Positions 11,781-25,600 of a stretch of DNA of 64,000 nucleotides are shown in pieces (position 1 is the stretch's first letter; every line of letters starts with the position of its first letter). The stretch comes from Erythrocercus mccallii (lineage: Eukaryota > Chordata > Aves > Passeriformes > Dicruridae). The translations under genes and the position numbers were made by a program. A model generated the notes under the pieces. The model was given only the letters and a program-made list of their open reading frames with translations. It searched no databases and was not told where the DNA came from. The stretch covers positions 25,798-89,797 of the forward strand of contig VZRG01001533.1 of assembly GCA_013397435.1 (NCBI GenBank), in the 5' to 3' direction.

Positions 11781-14282
11781 GATGGATAACGGTGACTTCT
11801 TCCAAATTTTGGCGTTCCAGGAACTCTTCAAGTTGCACTCAAAAGGGGAAAAGAAACGTGGCTATGTTAAAATAGAATTTAAAAGTGTATCTCCCTGCCA
11901 ACCTCTGGTTTAACTTTCTCAAAGCTTGGGTTGTTATGCTGCCAGACAGTGAAACCACACAAAGCAGAGGGTGGATTTTCTTTGTTTGCTTGGTTTGAAG
12001 GCAGTAGAAGATTTCGCCGCCTCAGAAAGGAGAGGCAGCCCCATCCTGGCTGGGTTGAAGAGCAGGCAGGACTTGAGAAGGTGCTGCCCGTGCTGTTCTT
12101 GGTTCTCCACAGTGTGACAGGGATTAAATCCTCTTGGAAACCTGACTGTTCCCATCCTGTAAGGAAGGATCTTGTGGCACCAGGTGTTTGCAGTGCTTTG
12201 GATGTTGCTGCAAGCCCCCATATCAAAGGGAATCCCATTGTGAAAAGAACTCCGTAAAGATGTGATAGATGGTCAAGATTTGGGAAGGAAAATTGTTTTC
12301 TCTCCCTCCACAAAAAGCCAGTGTGTCACAGTAAAACTTCTTGGGAAATGCCAACTTCAGGCCTTTTCCTGTTGGAAAATATCACATCCGTTGGGAAAAG
12401 AGTGACGTGATTTGAAGCTCTTGGAGGTCTTCTTTGACATTTTCCTTCAGTTTGTTTTCTTTTCATTTCAGAAAAGCTTTTGTTTCAAAATGCAGGGTAA
12501 TTTATATATTAAATAAAAAAAGAGGATGCAAGCAGGGAAAGATCAAAACAATCTTCCTCCGTGATAGCCAAACTGTTTTTGTTGGCGTGTGCATTGTTTC
12601 GCACATTTTTGTTTCATTTTTGCTGTTAGCCTTGAGGTTTCCACGTGGGTTGGAAAAATAAATTCACGGGACATCTTAAGGGATGGAACAGTTCTTTCCT
12701 ATCCAACCCCCTGTGCAGAAGACTTGATTCACCTTATCTAAAGCTCTCCCCTTGACTATTTTTGAATTTGTGACTCGATTTTCAAAGGCAAACAAAGCAG
12801 AAGTTCTCCGAGTGCCACTTTACAGTGGGAGGGACCCACTCGAAGCTGCTCCAAGAATTTCCGTGTGCCCGTGTGGCTGAAAGAAGATCGTTTGCCCTAT
12901 TATTTTCCCTGACTCAAATTCACATGGTGCACAAGAAGGGTCTTTTGTGGGCTCCTTTTCCACCCCTGAGAGGGCTTTTTGCTCTTTTTTCTTGTATTTT
13001 TTTACCCTTTTGTTCCTTAATCCAATTTTCTCACAGCTTTCAAACGTCCACCTCAGTGGAACTCTTGAAGGAAGCAGCAGAAATTCCGACTAGAAATTCC
13101 CGCTCTTGAACAGAATGGTTTTCACCCTGCTAACCATTCATTCTGATTAAGATAAAACTTGGGATAAAATAGCATTTTTTGCTGACTGTGGGGTAGGCTA
13201 AGATGGTGACAAAGTTTTCCTCTCCAGTACCAGTTGCTGGGATTCATGTCCTAAACGACTGAAGTGTGTTCAGTCAAGGAGAGGCTGGCTGAGGGTGCTA
13301 AACTCCTGTCAAAGCTGAGAAATTATTTTAAAATTACTTTTCCCTGCACATTCTTTTCAAACAGCAACCAGCAAATGTCTCCTGAGCTGCTCCTGCAGTG
13401 CTGTAAAACAGCCTGGACTGTGGCACAGAAGGAACTGGCATCATTTATACAGACAAAATGTGCACTTGCACCATTCTTCAGTGAGTTTTGCCATCCAAAG
13501 GCTGAGTCTGTGGTGGAAAAGATTATTAGGTGGTTGGTGGTGGCTTGGGAGTGTGGAACAAACCCCTTTGTCCATGGTTGTGTTGGAAATTCCATGTATT
13601 TCAGGAATAAGAGCAGAAATTCCTATATCTGATCTCCTCCACATCTCACACCCAGCCTTGCCTGTGGGATGTCGATACAAACGCCCCGAATTTTGGCATC
13701 GGATGAAAGGAATGACTAAAACTCCCGATTTTTGCCAACACAGATGTGTCAAGACAGAGTTTGGGAATGCTGATGAGCTGATCCATGAACGGTGGATGTT
13801 CCTACCCAGACAAGGGTCTCACAGCAGCCCTGTGAGGTAGATATTGAACCTGGGTGGGCAAGTGGAGTCACACAGAGAAGGAGAGAGAAAGTGTGAGGAA
13901 AAACAGCAAGGATCCAGGGATCCTGGATGCCAGCCTGATGCTCTAGGAAGAAGAAGAGATGTGTCTGTCTGCTGGAAGGTGGGAGGGACACCAAAGGAGC
14001 TCTTGGGACAATGTTCATCTTCCTGTTTGAAGTCCAGTTTTCGGCTTGTTAAAAGTCAGAAAAGTACACTGGGCATAAGACCAGTGAAAGAGAGAATCCA
14101 GAAGATTTGGGGAAGCTGGGTATGGAGCGGAGACATGAAGAAAAGCGCTTCCAAAAGGCTGCTCCAAAGGGACATCTGTGGGGTCTTCACAAGCACACCC
14201 CCAAGTGAGCTTTGGAGCAATAAAGGAAAGTCCAAAGGGATTTGCTTTCACAGATTCCAATGGCTGCCAGTGTAAGTTCCTC
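11781..14282. other. Intergenic, nothing firmly recognised
   Basis: Unique-looking sequence. At 13815-13845 there is a short resemblance to antisense MIR (CAGCCCTGTGAGGTAG), too short to call. The open frames at 13264-13632 and 13460-13840 overlap in different frames and show no domain. Confidence 0.5.
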
Positions 14283-14505
14283 GCCTCACAAGACAGAAAG
14301 AGGAGGAAGGAAAGAAAAGCAAAGAAAGAGGTTGAGAGAGCAACATGGAGGAAGATATTAAAAAAAAAAGAAAAATGAAAGAAAGAAGAAAAGAGAAATA
14401 ATGAAAAATTAGAGATAAAGGAGAGAGAGAGACAGAGGAGAAAATGAGACAGAAAATAAAGAGGAGACAGAGAGAGAGGAAGGAAGGAAGGAAGGAAGGA
14501 AGGAA

Positions 14506-14563
<58 letters not shown>

Positions 14564-14620
14564 AAAAGAAAGGATTAAGGTAGAGAAAATGAAAAAAGTA
14601 AAGACAAAGAAAGGGCAAAC
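14283..14620 (+). repeat. Polypurine tract with (GGAA)n/(GAAA)n microsatellite
   Basis: About 340 bases are almost entirely A and G on plus. The core is perfect (GGAA)n at about 14478-14509 followed by (GAAA)n to about 14565, flanked by irregular GAGA/GAAA sequence. The mirror-repeat character makes triplex (H-DNA) formation possible. It explains the long Phe/Ser/Leu-rich open frame on the minus strand (14015-14671), which is not a gene. Confidence 0.9.
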
Positions 14621-14935
14621 CACATAACTTTCCTTATTTACAATCAGCAAAGGGGGTGTTTTCCCTTCCAAAATTCTGCAAAGTGAAGTGAGGCAGAGAA
14701 AAAACAGGGAGACTGTCCCATGCAGAAGATTTGGGAGATAGCACCTGGTACAAGGTTTGCTACAATAAGTTGGTTATTCTTTATTGCGTTGGAAATAAAA
14801 CAGTCATGAAAAGTCCTGCATAAATCCACAGCCATGGCCTGCAAAATCTCTGCCTCACCTTGACTTTGCTGAATATTTTCAGGGTTTAGGGCTTGAGAGT
14901 TTTTGGTGTTTTTTTGTTTGGTTGGTTTTTTATTT

Positions 14936-14958
14936 TTGTTTGTTTGTTTGTTTGTTTT
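14936..14958. repeat. (TTTG)n microsatellite
   Basis: A short tandem TTTG run within a T-rich stretch. Confidence 0.85.
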
Positions 14959-17529
14959 TCTAATTTGGTTTCAACGATGACAATTAGAGCTGGTCATGGC
15001 ATTTGTTCTTCTGAGAGCAGGAAGGGGAAAGTCTCTCTATACACAGAGATTCTTCTGATGTGTTTCTAGTGAGGGTGAGCAAAGCATGGTGCCTAGCTTG
15101 TAATCCAGGGTAATATTTTTTAAAAAGATTTTTATCTTATCTCAGAACACGTTCCCGTTGAGCAAACCAAAGCTTGGTGGGCAGCTGGAAGATGAACAGC
15201 TGGTGGAGAGCTGTGCCATGAGTTATTTCTGTGGGATTCTGGTAATTTATATCAGATCTGTGGTTAATTAATCAAATGGAAACATTTTCATGCTGGCCTT
15301 GGGACGGGGAAGGAGGATGGAATGTTGGAGGCTGATTCTGCAGGAGGCTGCTCTAAAAGCCAACTCCTCTTGATGTCTGTGGGGCCATGAAGAGGCAGAT
15401 GGGCCAAGGGCGAGGGGACACTACAGGTCCATAAATCCAGATGGCATCTCTCAAGGAATAAACTTTTTCCTAGCAGGGCACAGCTCCTTCTCCCACATGT
15501 GCTGGACATACAGAAGGCCAGCTCTGCAGAAGGAAAACTGATGGGAAAAGCTCTTGTAAGGGATTGAGTGCTGATGTTCTCCATCTGAGAATGCTCCACA
15601 GCCCCGAGGGGTCTGGAGCAGCTGAGCTCTCAGCCTTTGAAAGCAAAGCTTGATTCCAGCACCAGCTTTTCTATATAAAGACCTCGGACTTGGGATCAAT
15701 TGGATTCATTTTAGGGAGGAAGATCCACCGGGGCAGGACACCACGAAACATCAACCAGGAGATCTCCTCTCTCCAGAGAGCCACTGCTGGGGCATTTCCA
15801 CTGTTTGACTGGAGTAACTCTGGACCTGGAACAAAGGAAGAACAAAGCTTACCAGGCTGGGGAGATGAGCACCACGAGCAGCTTTTCAGAGATGCAGCCA
15901 ATCCTGCAACAAATCACAGGATTTGCAGTCAGCAGCAAGGCCAAAAGCCGGCATCCATCGAGCTGTAGGATTTGGCCACAGGACAGTGCCTATATCTGCA
16001 TGCCAAGCAAGGATTCCTGCCAGTGCCTGGTGTCAGGCTGTTTATTTCTGTCCGGATTAAAACCAATTAGAACATCAAGCAGCAAAATCAGAGTGCAGCT
16101 GTCATTTGAAAGACGTGGTGGAGATCAGGGAAGACTGGAAGTTGGTCAGTGACTAGAAGGACGGTAAGCAAAGAGAGAGGTATGGAGTTGTTCTATTTCT
16201 GGAGCTGAGAAGGAAAGATTTGTTCCCTATCCTCCTGTGTGAACAGAATACTTAAAAGCTTTCAGGAAGGAAAAAGCTGATGAAAGCAAACTGGAAAAGT
16301 TTAGGTTACTTGGACCACTTGTGGTGTGAGGACAGAAAAGAAGAAGCGGACTTCCCAGGAAAGGAAATTTAAATGAATCAATCTGTCCTCTTGGGTCTCA
16401 GCATGGGTTTAGCTGGGATTTGTGCAGGTTATACCTTTGCCAAGTCCCCCCAAGGGTGTGATCCACACCTCTTGCACCAGACTGTTGCATAGAGTGGCCA
16501 TGAGCTGGCAGGGTCACCCCAGAGGTGGCTGCAGGTCGCTAACAGTGCTCTGCCACTTTACAGGCTGCACAAGTAAGATCGTGTTATGCTGGAAAAGCCC
16601 TTGGAAACCCTCTGGGATGAAGGACTTGAAGAAGTTGGATATTCCATATATTCAAGTCTAGCTCTCTTATTTTTGGGAAAGGTCACTGGAGGTTTTTCAG
16701 GCATTGAGAGACAAGGACATGTGCGTCGGCATTGCCCAGCTCAGGCACGGGAGTTGCACGAGATATTAATGATCAGTAAACCCAGAAAATTTTGTTGGTT
16801 CCTGCTGGAGGCTTGGAAATGTCCCCATTCCGGTGGTTCAGCAGTAGCAAAGCTTGGAGAGAACTGGGAAGAGATGTGGTGGGGGCAGGAGATGTGAAAA
16901 TGAACCATGACCTTTGCCCGTGTGGTCGCCTCTTGGACGTTTGGTCCTAACTGTCACGATATCCATCAGCTCTGCAGGATGCAGAGCCAGCTCCTCTGGA
17001 ACATGGAATTTGTGCTTCTGGAAGGGAACATGGAGCTTATTGCCAGTGCTGAAGGCTCATTGTGTTTGTTATGGTGGCAAGGACTGGTCATCCACACTCC
17101 ATCGCTGCCTGTGACTTCAGCAGTGTGGAACAGCTGCCACAAAAGCCAAATTTGTCCATTAGAGAGCTGGGAAAAATCCCAAGGGCTGCCTGCTGTGATC
17201 CTGATAAAACACGTGCTGCCGAGAGGAAAAACCCAGCCTTTGTTGGTTAAGGATGGACCAAATCCTGCTCTCAAACCCCTCCGTGGTCAGAGACCGCCGG
17301 GCCTGGCGCTGGTGTCCCACTGGAGCCACACCCTCGGATCCTCCTGGTCCCAGTGGCACCCGCAGCCCGGCCTGGAGCATCTCCCCGCCGTAAGATCCCA
17401 AGGGAAAGTCAAACCTGGACTTCACAGCAAATCAAATGGAACGCAACTGAACCACGAGCGTGATGCGAAACATCGTTTTGGCCGGACGAAACGCAGTTTC
17501 CACAACCTGGTTTTAAGGAACAGTATCAC
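14959..17529. other. Intergenic, nothing recognised
   Basis: Non-coding sequence without recognisable repeats. The 210-codon frame at 16907-17539 has no recognisable domain and no splice or promoter context. CpG density rises locally at about 17280-17400 next to the following UTR-like block. Confidence 0.5.
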
Positions 17530-19140
17530 ACAGAGATAGATACACTATGCTAGGTCTGGAGGAAAGAAAAGAAACCAATATGCTAAATAAACTAAGACAT
17601 ACAGTATAGGGGATATTCTGATCAACAAACCAATCACCATTAGAATCAAAAAGTAAACCAGCCTTTCACTTAGGACCCTAACAACATTTCTCAATGCACT
17701 AAGTACATTTTAAACCATGCAAGTTTACACAAACATCTTAACTAGGTTTTTTTTTTTTTTTTACTTTTTAAAACACCAACATTATGCATTTCTTTGTTAA
17801 TTATATTGGTTAAAGTTGCAGCCGTTCACTGCCAAATATCAGATACATCATATACATATTTTTATACAGAATCTGGACAACACAACATTACACAGCCTAA
17901 ATAGAGAAAAAAAGATTATTTGTTCCTTTGTTTGTTTGGTTTTTTTTCAGTTTTGTAAAAAATATGAAATGGTGATAGGAAGGAGGGAGAAGGCGTGGGA
18001 AATCTTCTACCAAATTAAAGGATTATATCAAAATAATTCCCAAATCACAGTACAACAAGGAAAAAAATGGTCTGAACTCAGCTCCACATTTAAGATTCTC
18101 TTAGCTAAGAAACAAGACTTTACACACAGAAGGTATCAGTATTTAAAAATAGAAAGAATTTCAACACCATGCTGTGATTCGAAATACATCTTAGTTCAAA
18201 AAAAACGTTCAAAAGGGGAAGGTCAAATAAAAAAAAAAAGAAAAAAATCAATCGATAAACTCAGTGATTGCAAAGTTATCTCGTTGGTTTGGATTTCCTA
18301 CCTACTCGCGATGCATTGCCGTGGGATGGAGCTGGACGGCCACCGCGGCCGGAGCAACGCCAGGATAAAGGAATGACTCGGGAATCGCTCGCTGGGTTCT
18401 GTTGGGGCAGCTGGAACTCGGAACGGGATCTGAAACCATCCCAATGGTTTGGGGTCTTTGTTTTTCCTTCTACTCGGCTCTGAACAAGAGCGGGGCGGGG
18501 ACCCACGTGGCTCCCCCACGGCCATACCCTGCCCATCCACACGGAGCAATGCATGTGTTGGATTAGACGGAAAGGAAACGGAACCTGGAAATCAACCATG
18601 GAGGATGCTGTGGTTGGCATGGCAAGTATACAAAAATGCTAAAAGTTCAGATATAATCAAAGATACAAAATCAGTTCTGACAAGAGGTTTTTTTTTTGTA
18701 GTTTTTTTTTTTTAATAGCAACCATTACAGTGCAAGGTTTTAAAAGTTATTATTACAGTAAAAGGTGTGTATCTGGTTTTACAGTAACTGTAGCACTGAT
18801 TTTTGTTATGTATAGTAGGTCCCTGATGTAAAGTGTATGCACCAGTTTGAGAGAAAACCCCGCACAATAACGGCTCTTTAGCTTTAAATACATTTTTCTT
18901 TTTTTTTTTTTTTAAACAGATACAAAATAACACGTCAAGTTCACAACTTCACAAGCACGGACTTTTGCCTCAATAAAAAGCATGAAAACTTAGTCGAAAC
19001 CCCGACGTTTAAAGTAATGTAAAAACCGTTCGATGAGGGACGCGAGTGTGTGTTTGAGTCACGGCTTTCTGCCACCCCACCGAGCTCCTGGATGAGTCTG
19101 TGCTGTCCAAACTGCTGCCTCGTGCTCACCCACCAGGTTT
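17530..19140 (-). other. 3'-UTR-like block with a CpG-rich patch
   Basis: On minus this is T-rich with many A-runs and motifs typical of long neuronal 3' UTRs, and it has no transposons. In the middle (about 18300-18545) it changes to CpG-rich sequence containing CCGCGGCCGG, about 17 CpGs in 240 bases, then returns to AT-rich. Sharply bounded composition and lack of repeats suggest constraint. No coding similarity was found in any frame; the plus-strand frame at 17816-18376 is lysine-rich low complexity. Confidence 0.3.
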
Positions 19141-19357
19141 GTTTTTTTTTTTAGCCAGGCAAAGTGGTGTTCAGCTTCCCACAGCTGGGATTTGAGTTTG
19201 TGCATTTAACGTTATCAACAATCTATTTCTTGGGTGGATGAATTCTGAAAAAGAAGGATCATCCACAGAGGGTCTGTGACTCCAAGCCACAGGTTCCTTT
19301 GGAAGGGAATCTTAAATGATCAGGATGAGATGCAAATGACTGCAGCCCTGCACTAAT

Positions 19358-19465
19358 CCTTGGAAATTGGTTGGAAAAGACCTCTACAATCATCAAGTCC
19401 AACCATCAACTCAGCACCATGTTCACCATTAAACCATGTCCTCAAGTGCCACATCCACTCTGGTC
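19358..19465 (-). mobile_element. CR1 LINE fragment, diverged
   Basis: The plus strand shows TTGGTTGGAAAAGACCTCTA followed by atcatcaagtccaacc and accatgtcctcaagtgcc. These are antisense CR1 3'-end landmarks of an older copy. The sense strand is minus. Confidence 0.65.
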
Positions 19466-19502
19466 TCACTGCTTTGACTTTTCTGAGTTAAAGAATCTTT
19501 AG

Positions 19503-19632
19503 AATCATAGAATCACAGAATATCCCATGTTGGGAGGGACCCACAAGGATCATCAAAGTTCAACTCCTGGCTCTGCACAGGACAGTTCCAAGAATCCCAC
19601 CCTGTGCCTGAAGCATCAAGGTAACTCCCTAA
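19503..19632 (-). mobile_element. CR1 LINE 3' fragment
   Basis: It starts with AATCATAGAATCACAGAATA, a clear copy of the CR1 terminal octamer repeat in antisense. It continues through cccatgttgggagggacccac and the 'caactcctggctctgcacaggac' block. It is 5'-truncated with sense on minus and abuts the older CR1 piece to its left. Confidence 0.85.
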
Positions 19633-22600
19633 TTTAGTCAAAACCATTGATTTTATTTCACAACCAACCTGACTTTTCTGAAAGCAAGAAAACAGTAATC
19701 AGAAAATAGCCAGGAAAATCTGATGCTGTAGTTTAAATCCCAGCTCCAAGAAGAGGCATCCAGCTGACTTCATAAACACCAAAACCACAGGCTTCCAACA
19801 GAAATGTTCCTGTCCTTCAACAGTGTTTCAGGAATTTATTTAGAGCATGATTTTGCAATTTCTACCTTCTCAAGTTGCCTTTACTCAGGTAAATAATATG
19901 TTTTCATCTGAGTTTGAGTTATTGAAAGTTAGACACAGAAAAGTGGTGTGGAATTCTTCTCCACAGGTGCACATCTCCTTCCACTGATGGTAGAGGAAGC
20001 AGATGGAAAGAACTCAGGCTAGACTCTTTAAGGAAGAGAAAGTTAAGTGGGATTAATCCCTCTTTCAACTTCTCTCCCCACTCCAAATGGGTGGGTAAGT
20101 AAATATGCAGTGCTCAGGTGAGAAAGGCTGCAGAATTACTTAGAAGAAGATCTTATACAAGAAAATACCAAACATGTTTTAAATTTGCATCCGCAATCCT
20201 TAGCAAAATGTAGTCCCAGCCAGAGGCTGGAGGAGGTTTGATGAACATTGTGAGCTCAAAGGAGATAAGGACGAATGTTTTATCAAAGTTCTTCTGTCTC
20301 TGCCTCCCTTTAGATTTTATTCTGGACACCTGAGGGACCTTCAGAAGCAGCAGGAGTCCAACACAAGAGAGGGATGCCCTTGGTTGTGTCAGTCACCGTG
20401 TTTTAGTTCTGTCAGACACTACATCCTCCCAGCAGATTTCTGCAGTCAGCTCCACCACTGCCCCTCAGCTCCTCCTTGCCAATTCTGTCCATGTAGGAAT
20501 CCCTCTTTTCCCACAGCACACCTGCACCTTGTCCCGAGGAGCTTTTCCCCATGGCAAACCTGCTCCTGCACCTGGGTTTCCTAATTTTTAAACACTACCT
20601 GCTTTTTGAGAAGAGCCTGGCTCTGCTGGTAGGATCTACCCAGCACCAGGGGAGCTCGTGGCAGCCTAGCTCATGGAAAAGTAAAAAGCTTGACAAAATC
20701 CCTGGTCAGGGAGAATTCATCTCTTCAAAGAGGAAAGGATCGAGGATTAGACACATTCTCATCACAGGGCTCCTCTACTCTAGGCTTTAATTAACAAGAC
20801 ATTCCTCTGGAAGTTTGATGGGCCAGTGGAGGAGCAATCCAAGCATGGGAGCCCTGTGGTAAGCCAAGAATCCAAGCAGGGAGGCCTGTGATGTTGTGTG
20901 GTGCTCCATTGCAGGAGGGGCATTTCTTTATGATCATTATTCTAAAGCGAAAAATCCCTTTAACAGACTAATTCAACAAAAAAAACCCTGCAACCATGTC
21001 AAAGGAAAAGCACCACTCCTCCCAAACTCTGAGCAACAAGGCAGTGAAGTACAAGCCTAGCTACAAAAGGCTGAAAAGTCAGGAATTCCATGAAAACTTT
21101 ACGGCCGTTCCAGAAAATACTTGGACAATTAAAGCACAAGATTTCAAGCTGGAAAAGAAGTGGTGGAAATGAGATAAGCCAAGTTGCTTCTCTCAAATTA
21201 TGTCAAGGTTTGGGATCTGAGACTGTGAGGCTTTTTGAGAGGGGTAGGCTTTGTTATTCCAGGAAACAATGAAGATCTCTACTTTTTACAGTGATTTTGC
21301 CTCTTGGTGTTAATGTCTGAATTTCTCTGATGAGTTGCAGATGGAAGAAGGACAGCAGGAATGTTGCCTCATTGCTACACAAAGGAATTTGCTGCATGAG
21401 CAGTGAAAATGGCCTGTGATCTCTACATTGTGTTAGAGGATCACCCCTGGCTCCTTCTGTAGTCAGTGGAAGGAAATTGGCATTTCCAGAGCCTGATTGA
21501 TCTCTCCTGCTTTAGATATCTCAGCTAGGAGGGGTGAGTGTTCTTCTCCAAGGATCAAAGACAAAGTTGAGCAGCACTAGCTTGAGTTTGGGGAGTTAAC
21601 TTTTAGTTATCTCAGTCAGACAAAGTGAATTTTACCAGCAATATTCAGTCTTAAACATTTGCGGAGGTTTGGATTTTTTAAAGTACCGACACATTTCAAT
21701 GCCGGCTTATTCCATCCTGAATTCATTAATCCACATTGGAGCAACAGCCATCTTAAATTTTTGTTCCTTCATTTCATGCCAAGACAACACAGCTGCTTTT
21801 TCCTGGTGTTGTCAGCACAGTTCCTCTCATGCCACTGCACCTGTAATTGTTTTCCCACTTGGGTCTTCCACGAGCAGCCCTGGCCAGTTGGCTTTGGGAA
21901 CTGAACACCTCTTGTTCTTTGAGTCATTCAATGATTGCTGGAGCATCCCACAGAGTCCACATTCCAGAGAGATGTTCACAAAGAAATCAGCAGGATCTGT
22001 GCTTTTTGGAACATGCTGAATGTCTCAGCACTGGCTCGTTGACATTAATCCTCTAAAATATCTTTGGAAGGTGAAAACAAATGATGCCATTTGTTCTGCC
22101 AGAGAAAAGATGTCAGCTTTGTGCAAGAGGTGTGAGTACACTGAAGGATTCCTTCTTCAAAAATAAGATACCAGACACTGCAGTTCAAGCTTTTGACTTG
22201 TTTTTAGATGTTGCAATAAAAATCCAGGAGAGGAGCTGCAGGACCTTAGTGTTCCTTTGGAGAGGCTTGGCAAGCTGATCTTGGTTGTTCAAGTCTATCT
22301 GATTTCCCAAAATGAGTGAAATTGGCCAAATCTGGACAGAGGACCAAGACTGAAAGCAGCTCAAGATTTTCAGCAGGTGACACTTCTCTACTGAAACCTT
22401 GAGCTGGGGAAGAAGATGAAAATGAGGTTGTTTGGGATGAAAATGAGATTGTTTGGAAGTGCTACTGTATAAATACGGCCTTAAGTGGCCATTAAGCTTC
22501 CAATGAGATCTTTTACAGAAATCAAACTTTTAAATATTATCAACTTGAATCACAATGTTAAAAGTGAGACGTTCTTTTCCTCCCATAAAGATTGGAAGGA

Positions 22601-25600
22601 ACAGGAGATCACCTTAACAGGTGAGCAGTCTGCAGGGCACACTTTAAAAATTGATTTGATCTTGGGACACTGGGAGCCTCATTATCTGAACAAACAGAGA
22701 TCGATGCCTGCGTTTGAGTTGGTATCTCGGACTCCTTCTAAAGTCAAGACAGACGCAGACATTTCTAGGTCATGATTCACCTGACAAAGTGCAGGCAGCT
22801 GCTTTACAATGACAGGAATTGCATCCAAGAAAGGCACACTCCTTCCTAGATGTGGCATCCATTCATTAATCTACACAAGTGGGACAACCACGCTGAAAAT
22901 GTCTAAAATTGGGTGAGTCAAATTTCACCTTCATTGCAAAGTTATTAATTTTCACTTTTTTTTCTTTTTTTTTGCCTCCCAGAGCAGCCAGGATGTCATG
23001 GAGCAAACACAAATCTCGAGGACCAATCCTATTTCTAGGGAGACAGTCAGAAACCTTAAAACTTGAGAGATTTCTACTGCAGCTCTGTGGGAGACCTTTT
23101 CTGGATAAAGAGCAAGGGGAAGAAATAAAATTGCCCTGGAAGAATAACAAGGAATCATTATCTCGCCTCACACACCCATCTAGGGTGTACAGGGGTGACA
23201 AATTGTCATGGGAATGCAGATGAAAGATACCTTAATAAAGAACAGAAAACAAACCATGTGCTAAAAACATATGTTGTTGCTGTTATGAGAAATTTTCAAA
23301 GGACAAAAACAGCTGGGTATTCTCACAGTGTTCTTGTTCATTTCTACAAAAGCAATGATCCCAAAATCCTACCATGATAACCAGGCCTGGACACACCTGG
23401 GGAGGGACATCTGGCTGCCAAAGCTTGCAGGTTTAAGGGATTTATCTTCTGGAACTCCTCAAGAAGCTAAATAAATTATGAATGTAGCCATGGGGTGTGA
23501 AACCAACCAGATTTCAGTCATTGTTTAAATATTTCCAGACTATACCAAATGAGAAATGAGCCTAGAATAGTTTCTTTAAATACCTGGTATAATTTTTAAT
23601 ACCAGGTTGATTCCAACTCTTTTTTTTTCCTGAGAAAAGAACTGAGCTGCTCAAATAAAAGGTTACAGGTGATCTCTGCTGTTTGAATTACCAGAATTTG
23701 GCTGATGTTGATGGAGGTTGCTCTGGTCGTAAGAAGATGTAAACGCATTTGTTTTTTCTGATAAAATGTGACATTTTTATAGGAAAAACCCTAATATTGC
23801 AAAAGAATCTGATGCACTGAACAAAGGATGCGATGGAACCAGCATAGAAGCTATCCAGACTTGTGCAGCCAAATCTGATTTGCCAAATCTGTGGACTTTT
23901 AACCCAATCTGAAGTTGCAAACACTTCCCCAGGCCTCACAGGATGCAAATTCTTTCAGTGCTCTTGGCTGTGAGTTTTAAGAAAGCCCAAGGCTGAGTTC
24001 TTAGAGTGAGCATCAGAGCTGGGGAAGGATTTGGGGAAGAAAACAATGAGTTATATTTTAAATCAGTCTTGTACTGAGGGAAAGCCAGAAAAAAAAAATA
24101 GCCAAAAAAACTCCCCCTAGCCTGAAAAATGAGGAATTATTGCAGGAAAATGCAGCCAGCTCTGAAGGTGCTGAATTCTGCAGAAATATCTCACTTAGCA
24201 AAGGGAAATGCACATAAACACAGCGAAATTAAAACTCAGGCAGCACTGCGGAGTCGTTATTTTTTAAAAAAGCAAATGTAACAAGGCCATATGCCGTCCT
24301 TGAGGCTCTGCTGGCAGCATCACAAAGGGATGGCGTGGACCAAAAAAAATTCTGGGCTCTTCCTGGAACATTCTGATCCCCTCAGCTCCCACGGAAAGCA
24401 GGCATGGTATTTTGGGAATTAATAAGAAACCTTTGGCACGTTGCAAAGTTGAAGCCTCTCGCTTTGGTGCGGGATAAGAAGTGGGTGCAAGTCAGAAGGA
24501 TAAAATGGGCCACAAAAGTTTGTTAACAATAGAATGACAGCACTGGGATAAAATCCATTTTTAGACATTTCCGAGCACTTTCCAGTCATGTTTTGGGAGA
24601 TGGCATAGTCTGAGATAATACAAGAGGCAGGGTTTGAAGGGGGAGGTATTTTAATAATAAAATATATATTTCTTGTAAAAGATAAGACCTCTCCCCCAAA
24701 CCTTGGCTCTTCCTTATTAAGCAGGGACTTGTTTTCAGGTTCAGTCTGATATCACCTCCTCTTGACTTTTGCACTGTTGCTTGTCATGACAATGAACCAA
24801 AAGCTGATGAGGTTTGTGGTGACTTTATCCATAATAAATTAAAAACCACTGTGAGAGTGTTTCTTTTTCCCTGTGACAGTGTCCTTTGGCCTTCACAAAA
24901 GGGTGCCCACAACCAGAGAGATCTGCTACTAAAGACAGACCTGCTATTAAATCCTCACGTGGGGGAATCTCTGGGTCAATATTCACTGATTGCAGCCAAA
25001 ACTGTGCCAAGAACTGAAAAACTTTTGACAACTCAATGCCAGATCCTGCTCTGTGTAATTTATTAGTGTGAGTGGAGACAAGGAATGCAACAGGAATGGG
25101 AGAATAATCTGTTTGTCTTATTAAGTTTAGAGTTTTTGCCACTTCAAAGCACATCCAAAATGTTACTCAGCCCCTCATCCTGCATCTCAGGGACGGTGAT
25201 GGAGAGACCCCAAGCAATTCCACCAGGGAAGGAGTTTGACTGCTCATCTTGAAGACTGAACTTGGCTGGGCAGTGAAACGTTCATCTGGTGCTCAGGAAG
25301 CGCTGTACCAAATTCCCTGCCAAGTGATGTCATTGGGGCTGAGCTAATGATCCAAAGAGGGCCTGGCACGGGGAAGAGCTGAGTGTCCTCACAGCCGATG
25401 CCATTAACACCTCCCAAAAGTAACTCAGGGTGCATAGCCCAGACTCGAGCCAGCCTCGGAGATGGGGCAGGCCCCCTGAGGAGGAGGAAGATCATCCCTT
25501 CAGCTTCTACCAGCCTTACACCTCCTCCTGGCACACCTAGGCCAGGTCAGGCAGGGTTGTGTGTTGATGCTGTGGCAGCTTTGGTGAGCGCAGGCTAGTT

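Noticed and set aside
13815..13845. Possible MIR fragment (CAGCCCTGTGAGGTAG)
   Set aside because: Only about 30 bases match and the following landmarks are out of order.
14015..14671. 218-codon minus-strand frame rich in Phe, Ser and Leu
   Set aside because: It is the pyrimidine complement of the (GGAA)/(GAAA) tract, so openness is compositional.
17816..18376. 186-codon plus-strand frame
   Set aside because: Lysine/isoleucine-rich low-complexity translation antisense to UTR-like DNA; no domain or splice context.
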